A stretch of 64,000 nt of DNA from JAUVUV01 sp964548275 (lineage in GTDB: Bacteria > Gemmatimonadota > Glassbacteria > GWA2-58-10). This document shows, one piece after another, positions 1-9,758 of this stretch. The DNA is taken from contig CAZJQI010000008.1 of NCBI GenBank assembly GCA_964548275.1, positions 1-64,000 on the forward strand. The letters are read 5' to 3'. The notes beneath the pieces are model-generated. The model was not told the DNA's origin. It made no database searches and saw only the letters and a program-made list of their open reading frames with translations. Made by a program: the position numbers and the translations under genes. How positions within the stretch are numbered: position 1 is the stretch's first letter; each line of letters starts with the position of its first letter.

Positions 1-139
1 TTCCCCCCTATCAAGGGGGGAGACAGGGGGGTGTTATATTAAACAGTTGGGGTTTAGTACCCGAAATCGGGATCACGGATTTCAGGGATTCACACACGGA
101 TCACACTGCTTCCTCAGCTTTGAAACCTATTCATTTTTC
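1..139 (+). repeat. Modular GC-hairpin repeat, copy 1 (cut by window start)
   Basis: The window opens inside this element. It starts with the last CCCCCTATCAAGGGGG hairpin unit, continues through the GGGGAGACAGGGGGG stretch and the conserved block containing GGTACCCGAAATCGGGATCA-like sequence (here with TAGTACCC), and ends in a decayed version of the tail hairpin just before TCATTTTT. The same order of blocks is found at 3272, 5911, 9759 and 60477. No open reading frame is supported here. Bases 140-328 hold no recognisable gene and form the leader of the next gene. Confidence 0.85.
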
Positions 140-328
140 CCCGGAACAAAGCCGTTCTGATAAAGTATTAAAAATAACGTCGGGATTGATTACAGGTTCG
201 ACTCGGGCGAAATTTGTCGCCCGGCCGGCAGTTTTTGTTTGCTTGCCGAAGGCGTTGCCTTTTGTCCTGTAAGCGGTTAAAATCTAAATGGGAAGTGGCT
301 TATAGATTCCGAGCGAATAAGGGGAGAT

Positions 329-3214
329 ATGGAAGTGGATTCATTATTTTCCGAGCGCTCTTCTGTCCGCCATCATTTCTGGGTTTCTGCTATTGTATTA
401 GCTGCTGTCTTTTTTCTTTCCGGAGCTGATCTCAGCGCTCAGTTCACCGGGTTCGGCAAGAACAAGGTTCAGTACAGCGATTTCGACTGGAGAATCCTGG
501 CGGGCGAGCATATAGATATTTACTATTATCCTGAAGAAGAGGAAATCGCCTACCTGGCCCTGAAAGAGGCGGAAGACGCTTATGATAAACTGTCTTTCTA
601 TTTCAACCACCACGTTTTCCGCCGCATTCCGCTGATTATTTTCAGCGCGCACCATTATTTCCAGCAGACAAATATCATCGAGTCTTTTATCCCTGAAGGA
701 GTAGGAGGGTTTACCGAATTTCTCAAGGGCCGGGTCGTTTTACCGTTCAACGGTTCGTTCGAGGATTTCCGCCACGTGCTGTGGCACGAGATGGTGCACG
801 TTTTCCAGATCGGCAAGGCAAACCAGTCCTACAGGATTCGCCCGCGCGGCCAGAAAGCGCGTATGCCTCTGTGGTGGACCGAGGGCATGGCGGAATATTT
901 CAGCTCAGAGTGGGACACCAGGGCTGACATGTACATGCGTGACCTGGTGCTTAATAACCGGGTGCCGCCTATCGAAAGACTGGATATCTATAATTATTCG
1001 GGAATCATCTACAAGCTGGGCCAGTCTATTCTCATGATGCTTGGTGAGCGCTTCGGGGATGAAATGATCGTGAGGATGTACGAAAATCTCTGGCAGTTCC
1101 ATGAATTCAAGGCCCTGTTCGAATATGTCTACGGAATCAAGTTCGAGGATTTCGGCAAACAATGGGCGCATGAGCTGAAAAAACGCTATTATCCGGACGT
1201 GCTGGACAAGGAGGAGATGAGAATCGCCGATATCGTTGATGTCGCCACGAAAAGCTGGGCCAACATGCACCCCTCGGTATACACCTCTTCCAAGAGCGGA
1301 AAACAGCGCGTTGTCTTTGTCTCGCCGCGAACCGGTTATCTGGATATTTACAGCGTGCTTCTGGCAGAGGGAGAAAAAGACCGGAAAAAACATATAAAGG
1401 GTGGAAGAAGTGCTGAGTTCGAATCATTTCACCCGTTCCAGACCCGGATGGATGTCAGCAACAGCGGGAATCTTCTCTTCTCCAGCAAGTATCATGAAAA
1501 AGACGCGCTTTTCCTGTGGAGTCTGGATAAGAATAAAAAAATTGCCCGTTACAGATTCAAGGGCCTGGTCGGGATCAGTTCTCCCAGTTGGGGGCCGAAT
1601 GAGAAAAAGATCGTTTTCAGCGGCCTGAGTGTAACTGGATTTTCGGACATCTATATTTTCGACCTGGGATCTGAAAGGCTCACCAAACTGACCAGCGACA
1701 GGTACGCCGACGACTATCCGGATTTCTCTCCTGACGGCAGGTACGTGGTTTTCAGCTCGGACAGGAGTGTATACGGGGAAGGGGGATACCGCAACCTGTT
1801 TCTCTATGACATCCAGACCCGTCAGATTATATACCTCACCATGGGCAAATGGAACGACAGCCAGCCCTGTTTCAACGCAGACGGCACTGAGATCGCTTTC
1901 ATATCCGACCGCAACGGACTGCCGAACCTTTATCTGATAGATCTGGAAGGCACCGGTGCGCAGTTGACCAATTTTTTCAACGGCATGTTCGGTTTCGACT
2001 GGACAGCCCGAGACTCGGGTTTTGTTTTTACCGCGCTCAACACTCTGACCATGGGGATACATTTTCTCGCTATGCCGGATTCGGCAGTAGATTCGATCAG
2101 CCTGGACCGTGAAACCCGGATCCTTCAGTGGGACTGGGAGGATTACAAGGAACAGGTGGAGAGCAAGGACACTGAAAAACAGCCCTACAAGAGGGACTTT
2201 ACCCTTGATTTCGCTTACGCCCAGGTCGGTTACACGCCTTCACCGTATTACGGCGGCACTTACGGGCAGGGAATGCTGATGTTTTCCGACATGATGGGAG
2301 ACGAGTTGATCCTGATTTCAGCAGGCAACTCCGCAACCTCTACCGAGGATTTCTGGGACAGTTTCAACGGCGCGGTAACTTATTACAACCGCAAAAGCCG
2401 GGTAAATTACGGCTACGGTGGTTTCCGCTTCGCAGGACGCTTCGTGGACTTTATCAGGGATGAGCTTTTCTACGAGCGCACCCACGGGATTTTCGGGCTT
2501 TTCAGCTACCCGGTTTCTAAATATTACCGGGTCGAAACCGGAATGAGCTTCATGAAAAGCTACCGGGAGGATTATTTCCTCCAATTTGTCAGGGATTCCT
2601 ACCTGGTAACAAACTCGATCTCTTTGATCAAAGATACCTCGATCTACCTGCCCTCCGGCCCGATCGACGGCGAGCGTTGGCATATCGGCATGGCCCTGAC
2701 CACAGATATCACCGAGGGTCGCACGGACAACATTTCCCTGTTGCTCGATATAAGGAAGTACTTTAGATTGACCACTTTCAGCGCCTATGCGGTACGGCTC
2801 CAGGGAAGGTACAGCGGGGGTAAAATCCCTTTCCGCTATATTATGGGCGGAAGCTGGTCCCTGCGAGGCTATCCGCGCTGGTCTATTATCGGTTCGCGCA
2901 GCGTGCTGCTCAATCAGGAGTTGCGTTTTCCCCTCTATCACCGGATCGACCTCTGGCTGGGTCTGGGCAGGGTTCCGCTTCCCGGAGTGGAGGGCGCGTT
3001 ATTTTTCGACATGGGCAATGCCTGGGACAAGTGGGAGGATTATCCAGGACTGCTGGCCAGTGCCGGCTTCGGTTTGCGGATGAGCCTCGGCGGGCCGCTG
3101 ATTCTCAGGCTCGACCGGGCGAGACGGATTAACTGGCTTAAAGGTGATCGCGGGGCAAGGCGCTTGATTGGAAGAAAATATTATACGAATTTCTTTTTCG
3201 GTTTCAACTATTGA
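329..3214 (+). CDS. Outer-membrane protein: peptidase-MA-like metalloprotease, TolB-like propeller and BamA-like barrel
   Basis: This 961-residue protein has a signal peptide (hydrophobic residues about 17-37). Residues about 60-290 resemble the peptidase MA gluzincin fold: HEMVH is at residues 153-157, and a downstream WWTEGMAEYF block supplies the likely third zinc ligand, Glu. Residues about 310-620 contain TolB/PD40-type propeller repeats (for example FSPDGRYVVFSSDRS). The last 300 residues look like a bacterial surface antigen barrel, with GGSWSLRGYP and FFDMGNAWD motifs typical of BamA/TamA-like proteins. I infer an outer-membrane protein with a periplasmic protease and propeller. Substrate is unknown. 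The ATG at 329 follows AAGGGGAGAT closely. It is followed by a repeat element and then rfaE2, with no sign of a shared operon. Confidence 0.85.
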   Translation: MEVDSLFSERSSVRHHFWVSAIVLAAVFFLSGADLSAQFTGFGKNKVQYSDFDWRILAGEHIDIYYYPEEEEIAYLALKEAEDAYDKLSFYFNHHVFRRIPLIIFSAHHYFQQTNIIESFIPEGVGGFTEFLKGRVVLPFNGSFEDFRHVLWHEMVHVFQIGKANQSYRIRPRGQKARMPLWWTEGMAEYFSSEWDTRADMYMRDLVLNNRVPPIERLDIYNYSGIIYKLGQSILMMLGERFGDEMIVRMYENLWQFHEFKALFEYVYGIKFEDFGKQWAHELKKRYYPDVLDKEEMRIADIVDVATKSWANMHPSVYTSSKSGKQRVVFVSPRTGYLDIYSVLLAEGEKDRKKHIKGGRSAEFESFHPFQTRMDVSNSGNLLFSSKYHEKDALFLWSLDKNKKIARYRFKGLVGISSPSWGPNEKKIVFSGLSVTGFSDIYIFDLGSERLTKLTSDRYADDYPDFSPDGRYVVFSSDRSVYGEGGYRNLFLYDIQTRQIIYLTMGKWNDSQPCFNADGTEIAFISDRNGLPNLYLIDLEGTGAQLTNFFNGMFGFDWTARDSGFVFTALNTLTMGIHFLAMPDSAVDSISLDRETRILQWDWEDYKEQVESKDTEKQPYKRDFTLDFAYAQVGYTPSPYYGGTYGQGMLMFSDMMGDELILISAGNSATSTEDFWDSFNGAVTYYNRKSRVNYGYGGFRFAGRFVDFIRDELFYERTHGIFGLFSYPVSKYYRVETGMSFMKSYREDYFLQFVRDSYLVTNSISLIKDTSIYLPSGPIDGERWHIGMALTTDITEGRTDNISLLLDIRKYFRLTTFSAYAVRLQGRYSGGKIPFRYIMGGSWSLRGYPRWSIIGSRSVLLNQELRFPLYHRIDLWLGLGRVPLPGVEGALFFDMGNAWDKWEDYPGLLASAGFGLRMSLGGPLILRLDRARRINWLKGDRGARRLIGRKYYTNFFFGFNY

Positions 3215-3271
3215 TGAAAATTCGCTGCCCTGAAAATTTCCGCTTTCGATACCGACGGCCCGATCAGTGCT

Positions 3272-3535
3272 TGCGATTATTTCAGATCGTGCTTGAGAGC
3301 CGCCATTCCCCCCTATCAAGGGGTATATTCCAAACTTCCCCCTATCAAGGGGGAACATTCCAAATTCCCCCCTATCAAGGGGGGACATTCCAAATTCCCC
3401 CCTATCAAGGGGGGAGACAGGGGGGTGTTATGTTATACAGTTGGGGCCTGGTACCCGAAATCGGGATCACGGATTTCAGGGATTCACAAACGGATCACAC
3501 CGATACCTCGTGGCTTTGCCGCGAGGTAGTTCATT
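3272..3535 (+). repeat. Modular GC-hairpin repeat, copy 2
   Basis: This copy begins with the TTTCAGATCGTGCTTGAGAG block, has four tandem units of the CCCCCTATCAAGGGGG hairpin separated by ACATTCCAAATT-type linkers, then the GAGACAGGGGGGTGTTAT block, the CCCGAAATCGGGATCACG block and a tail hairpin GCGGC/GCCGC-like near 3510-3525 ending in GTAGTTCATT. It lies between two rightward genes. The forward open frame through it (PPYQGG repeats) is a by-product of the repeat, not a gene. Confidence 0.9.
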
Positions 3536-3614
3536 ACCCGGTTGTACCCAAATTGAAACCGGTATGGTAACACTGTTCTTTGATGAGCAATAAATTCAGA
3601 AGGGTAAGCCGAAT

Positions 3615-4154
3615 ATGTCAAAAACGGACAAAACGAAAAGACTTGTCTCTTACAAAGAAAAAATTCTTCCGCTGGAGGACTTACTTGCCAGGCTCGAGCA
3701 GGAGCGCGCCGCAGGTAAAAAAATCGTTTTCACCAACGGCTGTTTCGATATTCTCCATCCGGGCCATATCGCCTATCTGGAGGATGCCGCAGCCTGCGGG
3801 GACGTGATGGTGCTCGGGCTGAACTCGGACGCCTCTGTCAGACGGCTCAAGGGTCCCGAGCGGCCGATTAATTCCGAGCAGGACCGCGCCGTGATGCTGG
3901 CCGGGCTGGCAAGCATAGACTACGTAACGCTTTTTGACCAGGATACGCCGATAGAGCTGATAAGTGCGGTAAAACCGGACGTGCTGGTCAAGGGGGGTGA
4001 CTGGACGATCGAAAATATCGTGGGTGCGGATTTCGTGCAGGGGCGCGGGGGAGAGGTTTATTCCCTGCCGTTCAGGGAAGGCTACTCCACCACCAGCTTG
4101 ATCGAGAAAATCAAGGCCCTTAGAGAAAAGCCAGCCGACGGCCGGGATCCGTGA
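3615..4154 (+). CDS. rfaE2: D-glycero-beta-D-manno-heptose 1-phosphate adenylyltransferase
   Basis: The 179-residue protein is a cytidylyltransferase-like nucleotidyltransferase of the RfaE2 (HldE C-terminal domain) family. It activates heptose 1-phosphate with ATP to ADP-heptose, a precursor of the LPS inner core. Seen directly: TNGCFDILHPGH, containing the HxGH nucleotide-binding motif, at about residues 40-51; GLNSDASV; and the family-typical LVKGGDW and STTSLI near the C-terminus. It is a stand-alone adenylyltransferase without the ribokinase-type HldE N-terminal domain, so a separate heptose 7-phosphate kinase must exist elsewhere. The ATG at 3615 has AAGGG about ten bases upstream. Its presence supports an outer membrane with LPS. 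Confidence 0.93.
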   Translation: MSKTDKTKRLVSYKEKILPLEDLLARLEQERAAGKKIVFTNGCFDILHPGHIAYLEDAAACGDVMVLGLNSDASVRRLKGPERPINSEQDRAVMLAGLASIDYVTLFDQDTPIELISAVKPDVLVKGGDWTIENIVGADFVQGRGGEVYSLPFREGYSTTSLIEKIKALREKPADGRDP

Positions 4155-4434
4155 AGCATTGTAAAAAATCTGTCAGATAAAGAATATCCTAACCGCAAAA
4201 GTAAAATCACGGACTTTGATTTCCGCATAGCGAATGAAATAGCCCCGACGAATTCAAGCATAAAATACAATCTAAATCAAAAACAAATATTCAGCTTTTG
4301 ATAAAATTTTTATCTTTGATAAAATAGTGGAACATATTATAATAAATCAGAGTATTTAATTTTTAAGAAGATAAAGCCTGTTAGCAGGGCCTTGATTTCT
4401 GATTTTCCAGAATAAATGAAAAATTGAATGCCTC

Positions 4435-5829
4435 ATGGTCGAACGATTTCAAAAAAGTATCTATCCAATAGTCCTTCTTTTTATCGCCTTTTTCTGTGGC
4501 TGTCATTCCCTCCCCCCCTCCGAACCGTTGGATACAGAGGGATATTTTGACCCCAGCAAACTGCTCTGGGAAAACGTATCCATGCCCCTAGGATTGCTCG
4601 GCGACTGGTACAGGGAAGGCGACCTCTATTTTTCAGGGACAGAAGACGATTTTCGAGTTGAAGGTACTTTGGCCATCTTCCAGTCAATCTCAAAATCCGA
4701 TTCATATTACAGAATTATCTACAGAATAGCTCAACAGTATAATGCGATATACCTCCGCGACTTGACGAAAGAAGAGGTACAGATAGTGCATACTGATAGT
4801 ACTGCCGTGGATGAGGAGGGAGCATCAGCACTGCCTGTTGTCAGAACATGGCTCACCTTAACCGCAACCAACCCCTGGATCCCAACCATGATAACTAGCG
4901 ATATAACCGGGAACTGGCATATCCACGATGGAATGATGGAGGTAGTTGTAGAAAAAGAAAAAGTGGTTCTTGATGGAGAGAGCTGGGAGATAGACTCGAT
5001 CCAGACCAACAGTCACGTGGACAGGTTTATTCTGAAAAGAGACTATAATTACAAATCCTTTTATTTCCAGGAGGTTGGCCCATATTTCATGGAGGCTTTT
5101 CTAGTGGACGGCAAGGAGGATATCCAGGACAAGTATGGAAACGTACACGGAGATTGGAAAACGCTTTCCAGGTGGTGGGATTTTATAGATGCTTGCCGTT
5201 TGTCTCAGGGCTCGCGCTGGAGTTACGATTTTTACTATTGGAAATTCATTAATGAAGTAAACAACACCTCCTTGCCCAGAGATAGCATTTTACAATCAGA
5301 TAGTCTCAAGGGACAATTCGAGCTCGAGGTGACAAACAGCACAATACAGGGTGGGACAGGCAGTTTGACCTTGAAGGCGACTTTCAAAATTAATGAGGAA
5401 AAGGGTCTATATTTTCATGCTCAGGTAAACGGTGACATCCAGATAGTTACTGATTCCTCATGGTTAGTATCAGACATTACAATAATCGAGCAGTATGAGA
5501 TTATTCTGGAAAACGATACGCTGTGGTATGAAACAGAAGAAGGGAAGGTTTTTTTCGCATCCACAAAGGTCAAACCCAATGCAAGGATAATCATTCGAGC
5601 CTTTGTATATCCTTTTGATTTCCCAAAAGAAATATTTTCAATGGGCATAAATATTAATGTTGGGATTCAATTCCCGGGGATAAAACCTTCTTTTGGTGCG
5701 GACAGAACTGCCTATTTTGTGCAGGGAGAAGGATTTAAATATATTTATTATTCTGATTGTACTTCAATAATACCTTTAAAGGAAATCTCATTCCGTTGCG
5801 ACCTGATTAGTTTCACTCCCGGCTCTTAG
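4435..5829 (+). CDS. Putative lipoprotein of unknown function
   Basis: I do not recognise a family for this 464-residue protein. It starts with a hydrophobic segment followed by FFCGC at residues 19-23, which could be a lipoprotein cleavage site, although Phe at -3 is unusual. The rest is polar, rich in beta-strand-like sequence, with many Trp and Tyr residues and no clear catalytic motif. Codon usage and base composition are more AT-rich than in its neighbours, which may mean a different history. The ribosome-binding site is weak. The preceding 280 bases (4155-4434) are AT-rich and show no gene. A strong terminator follows at once, so the gene is probably transcribed alone. Confidence 0.7.
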   Translation: MVERFQKSIYPIVLLFIAFFCGCHSLPPSEPLDTEGYFDPSKLLWENVSMPLGLLGDWYREGDLYFSGTEDDFRVEGTLAIFQSISKSDSYYRIIYRIAQQYNAIYLRDLTKEEVQIVHTDSTAVDEEGASALPVVRTWLTLTATNPWIPTMITSDITGNWHIHDGMMEVVVEKEKVVLDGESWEIDSIQTNSHVDRFILKRDYNYKSFYFQEVGPYFMEAFLVDGKEDIQDKYGNVHGDWKTLSRWWDFIDACRLSQGSRWSYDFYYWKFINEVNNTSLPRDSILQSDSLKGQFELEVTNSTIQGGTGSLTLKATFKINEEKGLYFHAQVNGDIQIVTDSSWLVSDITIIEQYEIILENDTLWYETEEGKVFFASTKVKPNARIIIRAFVYPFDFPKEIFSMGININVGIQFPGIKPSFGADRTAYFVQGEGFKYIYYSDCTSIIPLKEISFRCDLISFTPGS

Positions 5830-5860
5830 TGCTGGGTGAGCGGATAAAAAAAGGTAGTAA

Positions 5861-5890
5861 AAAAGGGAGGGAATATTCCCTCCCTTTTTT
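5861..5890 (+). terminator. Rho-independent terminator after the putative lipoprotein gene
   Basis: A perfect 20-base palindrome (GGGAGGGAAT and its complement, 5865-5884) is flanked by four A residues and by six T residues at 5885-5890. It begins about 30 bases after the stop codon at 5829. This is a classic intrinsic terminator for rightward transcription. Confidence 0.9.
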
Positions 5891-5910
5891 GGTGGATTTT
5901 TAGAAAATTT

Positions 5911-6434
5911 TTAATCGGAAAGAATTCCCCGAAATCTTGCTTCGGGGTAAATTGCTTGATGGTTTTATCCTTTTTTCAGTAAGTTGCCGTGTGACTCATA
6001 AAATATATATTCTCATCCTTCACAATTCGGAAAGAAGGGGATTTAAACCTGGCGATCTTATTTCAGATCGTGCTTGAGAGCCACCATTCCCCCCTAACAA
6101 GGGGGTTCATTCCAATTCCCCCCTATCAAGTGGGTTCGTTCCAATTCCCCCCTAACAAGGGGGTACATTCCAAATTCCCCCCTATCAAGGGGGGGCATTC
6201 TGATTCCCCCTACCAAGGGGGTACATTCCAATTTCCCCCTAACAAGGGAGTTCATTCCAATTCCCCCTTATCAAGGGGGTACATTCCAATTTCCCCCTAT
6301 CAAGGGGGGAGACAGGGGGGTGTTATGTCATACAGTTGGGGTTTGATACTCGAAATCGGGATCACGGATTTCAGGGATTCACACACAGATCACACTGATA
6401 CCCCGCGGCTCTGCCGCGAGGTAGTTCATTTTTT
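5911..6434 (+). repeat. Modular GC-hairpin repeat, copy 3 (longest)
   Basis: All modules are present. The first contains the CCCCGAAATCTTGCTTCGGGG hairpin-type block (near 5927-5946) followed by TTGCTTGATGGTTTTATCC. The second is the CACAATTCGGAAAGAAGGGG block leading into TTTCAGATCGTGCTTGAGAG. Then come eight tandem hairpin units between about 6086 and 6310, and finally the GAGACAGGGGGG/GAAATCGGGATCACG block and a CGCGGC/GCCGCG tail hairpin ending in GTAGTTCATT. It separates two rightward genes. Confidence 0.92.
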
Positions 6435-6546
6435 GTCGTGTTCGTTTTGTAAGGAAAATAAGGCCCGTTTTTTGCTTGCAAATCAGTAGATGCCTGGTGA
6501 TATTAAGACGCTTAAATTACATATCTCTGTTGGGAAATTAGATAAG

Positions 6547-9500
6547 ATGTCGACCGGTAAAAGAATCAGATTATTACTGCCTTTATTCGTTTTGATAAAT
6601 TTCTCCTCTTTGCATGCCCGGAATCTAGAGCCTTCCCTTGAACTCATCATTCAGAAAGCTCCTACAGATTCATTGCTGACAGTGCTGGTACGCCCGGCCC
6701 TGGAGGTGGAAATCTCCGCAGTCGAAAGCGACCTCCTGCGCCGGAGAGCCTCCCGCGCCGAGCGCCACCGAAGGATAATCCGGGTGCTCAGGACAAAAAG
6801 TGAAACCGCCCAGGGGAGCCTTCGAGCATTCCTGCAGAGTGAACGCAGAGCAGGCCGAATCGTAAAATACCATCCTTACTGGATCGCCAACCTGGTTGCG
6901 GTTACGGCAACTCCTGCGGCGATCCGCGCAATTGGTGCAAGAAGTGACGTGGCTGATGTGCTCGAAAACAAAACGATCAGGCTTCAGGCTGATAAAAAGA
7001 AAACAGGCCCGGGATTGTCTTCAGAAGGCGATATTCCCGGTCTCGCTTCGAACGGATACTATTTCAACTGGGCGCTGGATCGCCTTAACGTGAGAAAGCT
7101 CTGGCAGAGGGGCCTTACAGGGCGCGGCATCCTGGTCGGGATAATCGACTCGGGCGTGGACGGCACCCATCCCGCGCTGGATGAGAAATGGCGCGGGGCT
7201 AACGGGGCCACAGCCACGGAAAGCTGGTTCGACGTAATCAATGTGATGCCCTTTCCTTATGATGATAATGAAATAACACACGGTACGCGTGCCATGGGCT
7301 GCATCCTGGGCCAGGACGGCGCCGATACTGTTGGCGTGGCTCCGGATGCCCAGTGGATCGCCGCCAAGGCTTTTGGTTCCTCTGGTAACACAGATAAAAT
7401 TTTAAACAGCTTCGAATGGATGGCAGACCCCGATGGCGACCTGAATACAGTAGATGACGTTCCGGATATCCTTAACCTCTCCTGGGCTGATGATGATAAG
7501 ACGGGATGTCTCCAGTCTTACTGGGAGCCGATTGATAATCTCAAGGCCCTGGGTGTGACTGTGCTTATAGCCACGGGTAACGTAGGGACAAAAGTCGGTT
7601 CACCTGCTAACCGGCCAGGGTATTTTGCTGTCGGATCTGTGGACTCCCTGTCTCAGAAATCTTCCTTTTCTTTGATCGGGCCCTCCATCTGTGACAATAC
7701 GACAATCAAGCCGGACGTGGTCGCTCCGGGAGAGCAATTTTTTTCAACCGTTGGTTCAGCTAATGGAGGGGGATACGGATCTGTCCGGGGGACATCCTTT
7801 TCCGCGCCGCTCGTGGCCGGGGTTGCCGCCCTGCTCAAGCAGTACAACCCGGAGCTGTTTTCCGATGAGATCCATAACGCCTTGCGCAATTCGGCAACCG
7901 ATCTCGGCGATGCTGGCCCGGATACTCTTTACGGCTGGGGCCTGGTCAATGCCGATTCTGCCCTCTCCATGCTCAATCCTCCCTCCAGGCCAGCTTTCGC
8001 GATTTACAATATCGACTTCGATGCCGGCTCGGACGGCCTGATTTCCCCGGGCGAAGAAATCCCGGTGATCCTGTCCGTGATCAACAACGGCACCAGCGCG
8101 TCTGCTGTCAGTGGAAGCTTGAGCTCGAACAGCCCCGATGTCTCGGTAACCTCCTCACAGGCAAGCTTCGGCAATATCATGACAGGCGATCTCCGCTCGA
8201 ACACGACACCGTTCGTGCTTTCTTTCTCTGCCCAGGTGCCAAGTGATTCGATCCGCACATTCAATGTGAGATTCTATGCCGGGGTTTTCAGCGACACGGT
8301 CTCTTTCGCCCTGAACGTGGGCGGGGTGCCGGAGCCGCCTGTAAAAGGAGTGGCTTTACATGATATTGGCAAAGCCGGATTGACCATTTCCAACTACGGG
8401 CTGATCGGAAAGGAGGGTACAGACGGCGGAGGATTCGTCTATCCCAGGGAGGGACTTTTTCCACCAGACCATCTTTTCCATGGGGCGCTTCTCTTGGCCA
8501 CGTCTGCGGAGAAGGTCTCCGATGCTTCCTATGATGAAACCCCTTTCCCATCTATCCATGACCTTGATTTCAACTATGATTTCACGGTCATCCAGGGCGG
8601 CAATATCAAGGTCACCCAGCCCGGGGAGTCGGCAGACCAGGAAATCACCGGCGCCTTTGAGGACAGCAAGGCGGATAATCCGCTGGGGATCAAGATTTAC
8701 CAGAGAAGCTATGCCTGGGCAGATGATTTTAATGATGATTTTGTGATTGTGGAATATACGATTAACGGGCCACAGGACAAGAACCTGGACGAGATATTCG
8801 TGGCCCAGCACATGGACTGGGACGTGGGAGGAAGCAGCGATAATGACATGGTAGGCTTTGCAGGCGACCGCTCCCTGGCCTATATGTTCGACTACTCCCA
8901 GTCAAGTTATTACCTCGGCCACGCACTTCTGACCCAGGCCGTCTCTGGTTTCAAAGACCTGAGTTTCAGCCGTGATATCCAGGACGGTTTCACAGGCGCG
9001 GAGAAATTTTCCGCCATGGTCTGCGGCGCCGAAGATACTGTTATTGTAACACTGGGTGACTGGAGCGAGCTGTTGAGCGGTGGGCCGGTGTACCTCAAAC
9101 CAGGCAAGCAGGTGGTGGTGGCATTCGCCATTCTGGGGGGCGTCAGCCTGACCGAACTGCACGATTACGTCCTTCGGGCCAGAACGAAATTCAGCGAGAT
9201 TGCCGCAGCCAAAGGTTACGATATCACCCCGCCCCAGATAAGCGCAGAACCCTACGAATTTGAAGAGGGGGCTACGGACGGGTATACGGTCCGCGCCTCG
9301 GTTACCGACTCCTCGGAAATCGAGGATGCCAGGCTGTGCTGGCGGGTTGCGGATCAGGCTTTCTGGTCATCCGTTGCAGCAGAGTTTAATACTGCCGGCG
9401 ATTCTCTTTCTGCTGTTATCCCTGTTCAGCAGTCCGGCACCATTGTTGAATATTACCTTAGGGCGATAGACGCCCAGGGCAACCAGGGATTTTCCCCGGC

Positions 9501-9720
9501 GGATGCCCCGGAACAGTTTTACAGCTTTACAGTAATCATGGCCGGGGATGGAAATCTGGACGGCGAGGTGAATATTTTCGATCTGATCTATGTTCTGAAA
9601 GTTCTTAGCGGCAAGGAAACCCCGAGCCCTGCGCAGGCAACTGCTCTGGATCTGGACAACAATGGAAAAATCAACATATTCGATCTGCTGGAGATGCTTA
9701 AACTGCTTGCGAAAAAGTAG
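6547..9720 (+). CDS. Secreted subtilisin-like serine protease with C-terminal dockerin-like module
   Basis: This is a large S8-family protease of 1057 residues. The catalytic triad is visible: Asp201 in GIIDSGVDGTHP, His245 in HGTRAMG and Ser417 in GTSFSAPLVAG. Residues about 20-165 form an extended N-terminal region that may act as a propeptide. The middle (about 480-990) contains beta-rich Ig-like segments of unknown binding role. Residues 999-1057 are a dockerin-like pair of calcium-binding repeats (GDGNLDGEVNIFDL and DLDNNGKINIFDLL). The ATG at 6547 is preferred to the one at 6490 because it places a standard signal peptide at the start; neither has a strong ribosome-binding site. I infer an exported, cell-surface or scaffold-associated protease. 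Repeats on both sides isolate it. Confidence 0.9.
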   Translation: MSTGKRIRLLLPLFVLINFSSLHARNLEPSLELIIQKAPTDSLLTVLVRPALEVEISAVESDLLRRRASRAERHRRIIRVLRTKSETAQGSLRAFLQSERRAGRIVKYHPYWIANLVAVTATPAAIRAIGARSDVADVLENKTIRLQADKKKTGPGLSSEGDIPGLASNGYYFNWALDRLNVRKLWQRGLTGRGILVGIIDSGVDGTHPALDEKWRGANGATATESWFDVINVMPFPYDDNEITHGTRAMGCILGQDGADTVGVAPDAQWIAAKAFGSSGNTDKILNSFEWMADPDGDLNTVDDVPDILNLSWADDDKTGCLQSYWEPIDNLKALGVTVLIATGNVGTKVGSPANRPGYFAVGSVDSLSQKSSFSLIGPSICDNTTIKPDVVAPGEQFFSTVGSANGGGYGSVRGTSFSAPLVAGVAALLKQYNPELFSDEIHNALRNSATDLGDAGPDTLYGWGLVNADSALSMLNPPSRPAFAIYNIDFDAGSDGLISPGEEIPVILSVINNGTSASAVSGSLSSNSPDVSVTSSQASFGNIMTGDLRSNTTPFVLSFSAQVPSDSIRTFNVRFYAGVFSDTVSFALNVGGVPEPPVKGVALHDIGKAGLTISNYGLIGKEGTDGGGFVYPREGLFPPDHLFHGALLLATSAEKVSDASYDETPFPSIHDLDFNYDFTVIQGGNIKVTQPGESADQEITGAFEDSKADNPLGIKIYQRSYAWADDFNDDFVIVEYTINGPQDKNLDEIFVAQHMDWDVGGSSDNDMVGFAGDRSLAYMFDYSQSSYYLGHALLTQAVSGFKDLSFSRDIQDGFTGAEKFSAMVCGAEDTVIVTLGDWSELLSGGPVYLKPGKQVVVAFAILGGVSLTELHDYVLRARTKFSEIAAAKGYDITPPQISAEPYEFEEGATDGYTVRASVTDSSEIEDARLCWRVADQAFWSSVAAEFNTAGDSLSAVIPVQQSGTIVEYYLRAIDAQGNQGFSPADAPEQFYSFTVIMAGDGNLDGEVNIFDLIYVLKVLSGKETPSPAQATALDLDNNGKINIFDLLEMLKLLAKK

Positions 9721-9758
9721 CAAAAAGGGAAATTAGCGGGCCTGCAATTTCATCCACT

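Noticed and set aside
3211..3570. Open frame with repeated PPYQGG sequence (also at 6070-6489)
   Set aside because: The frames run through the tandem hairpin arrays and share no codon constraint. They are a by-product of the repeat.
6086..6310. CRISPR-like array of about 29-base repeats
   Set aside because: Units are contiguous, the linkers are near-identical rather than unique spacers, and no cas gene is present.
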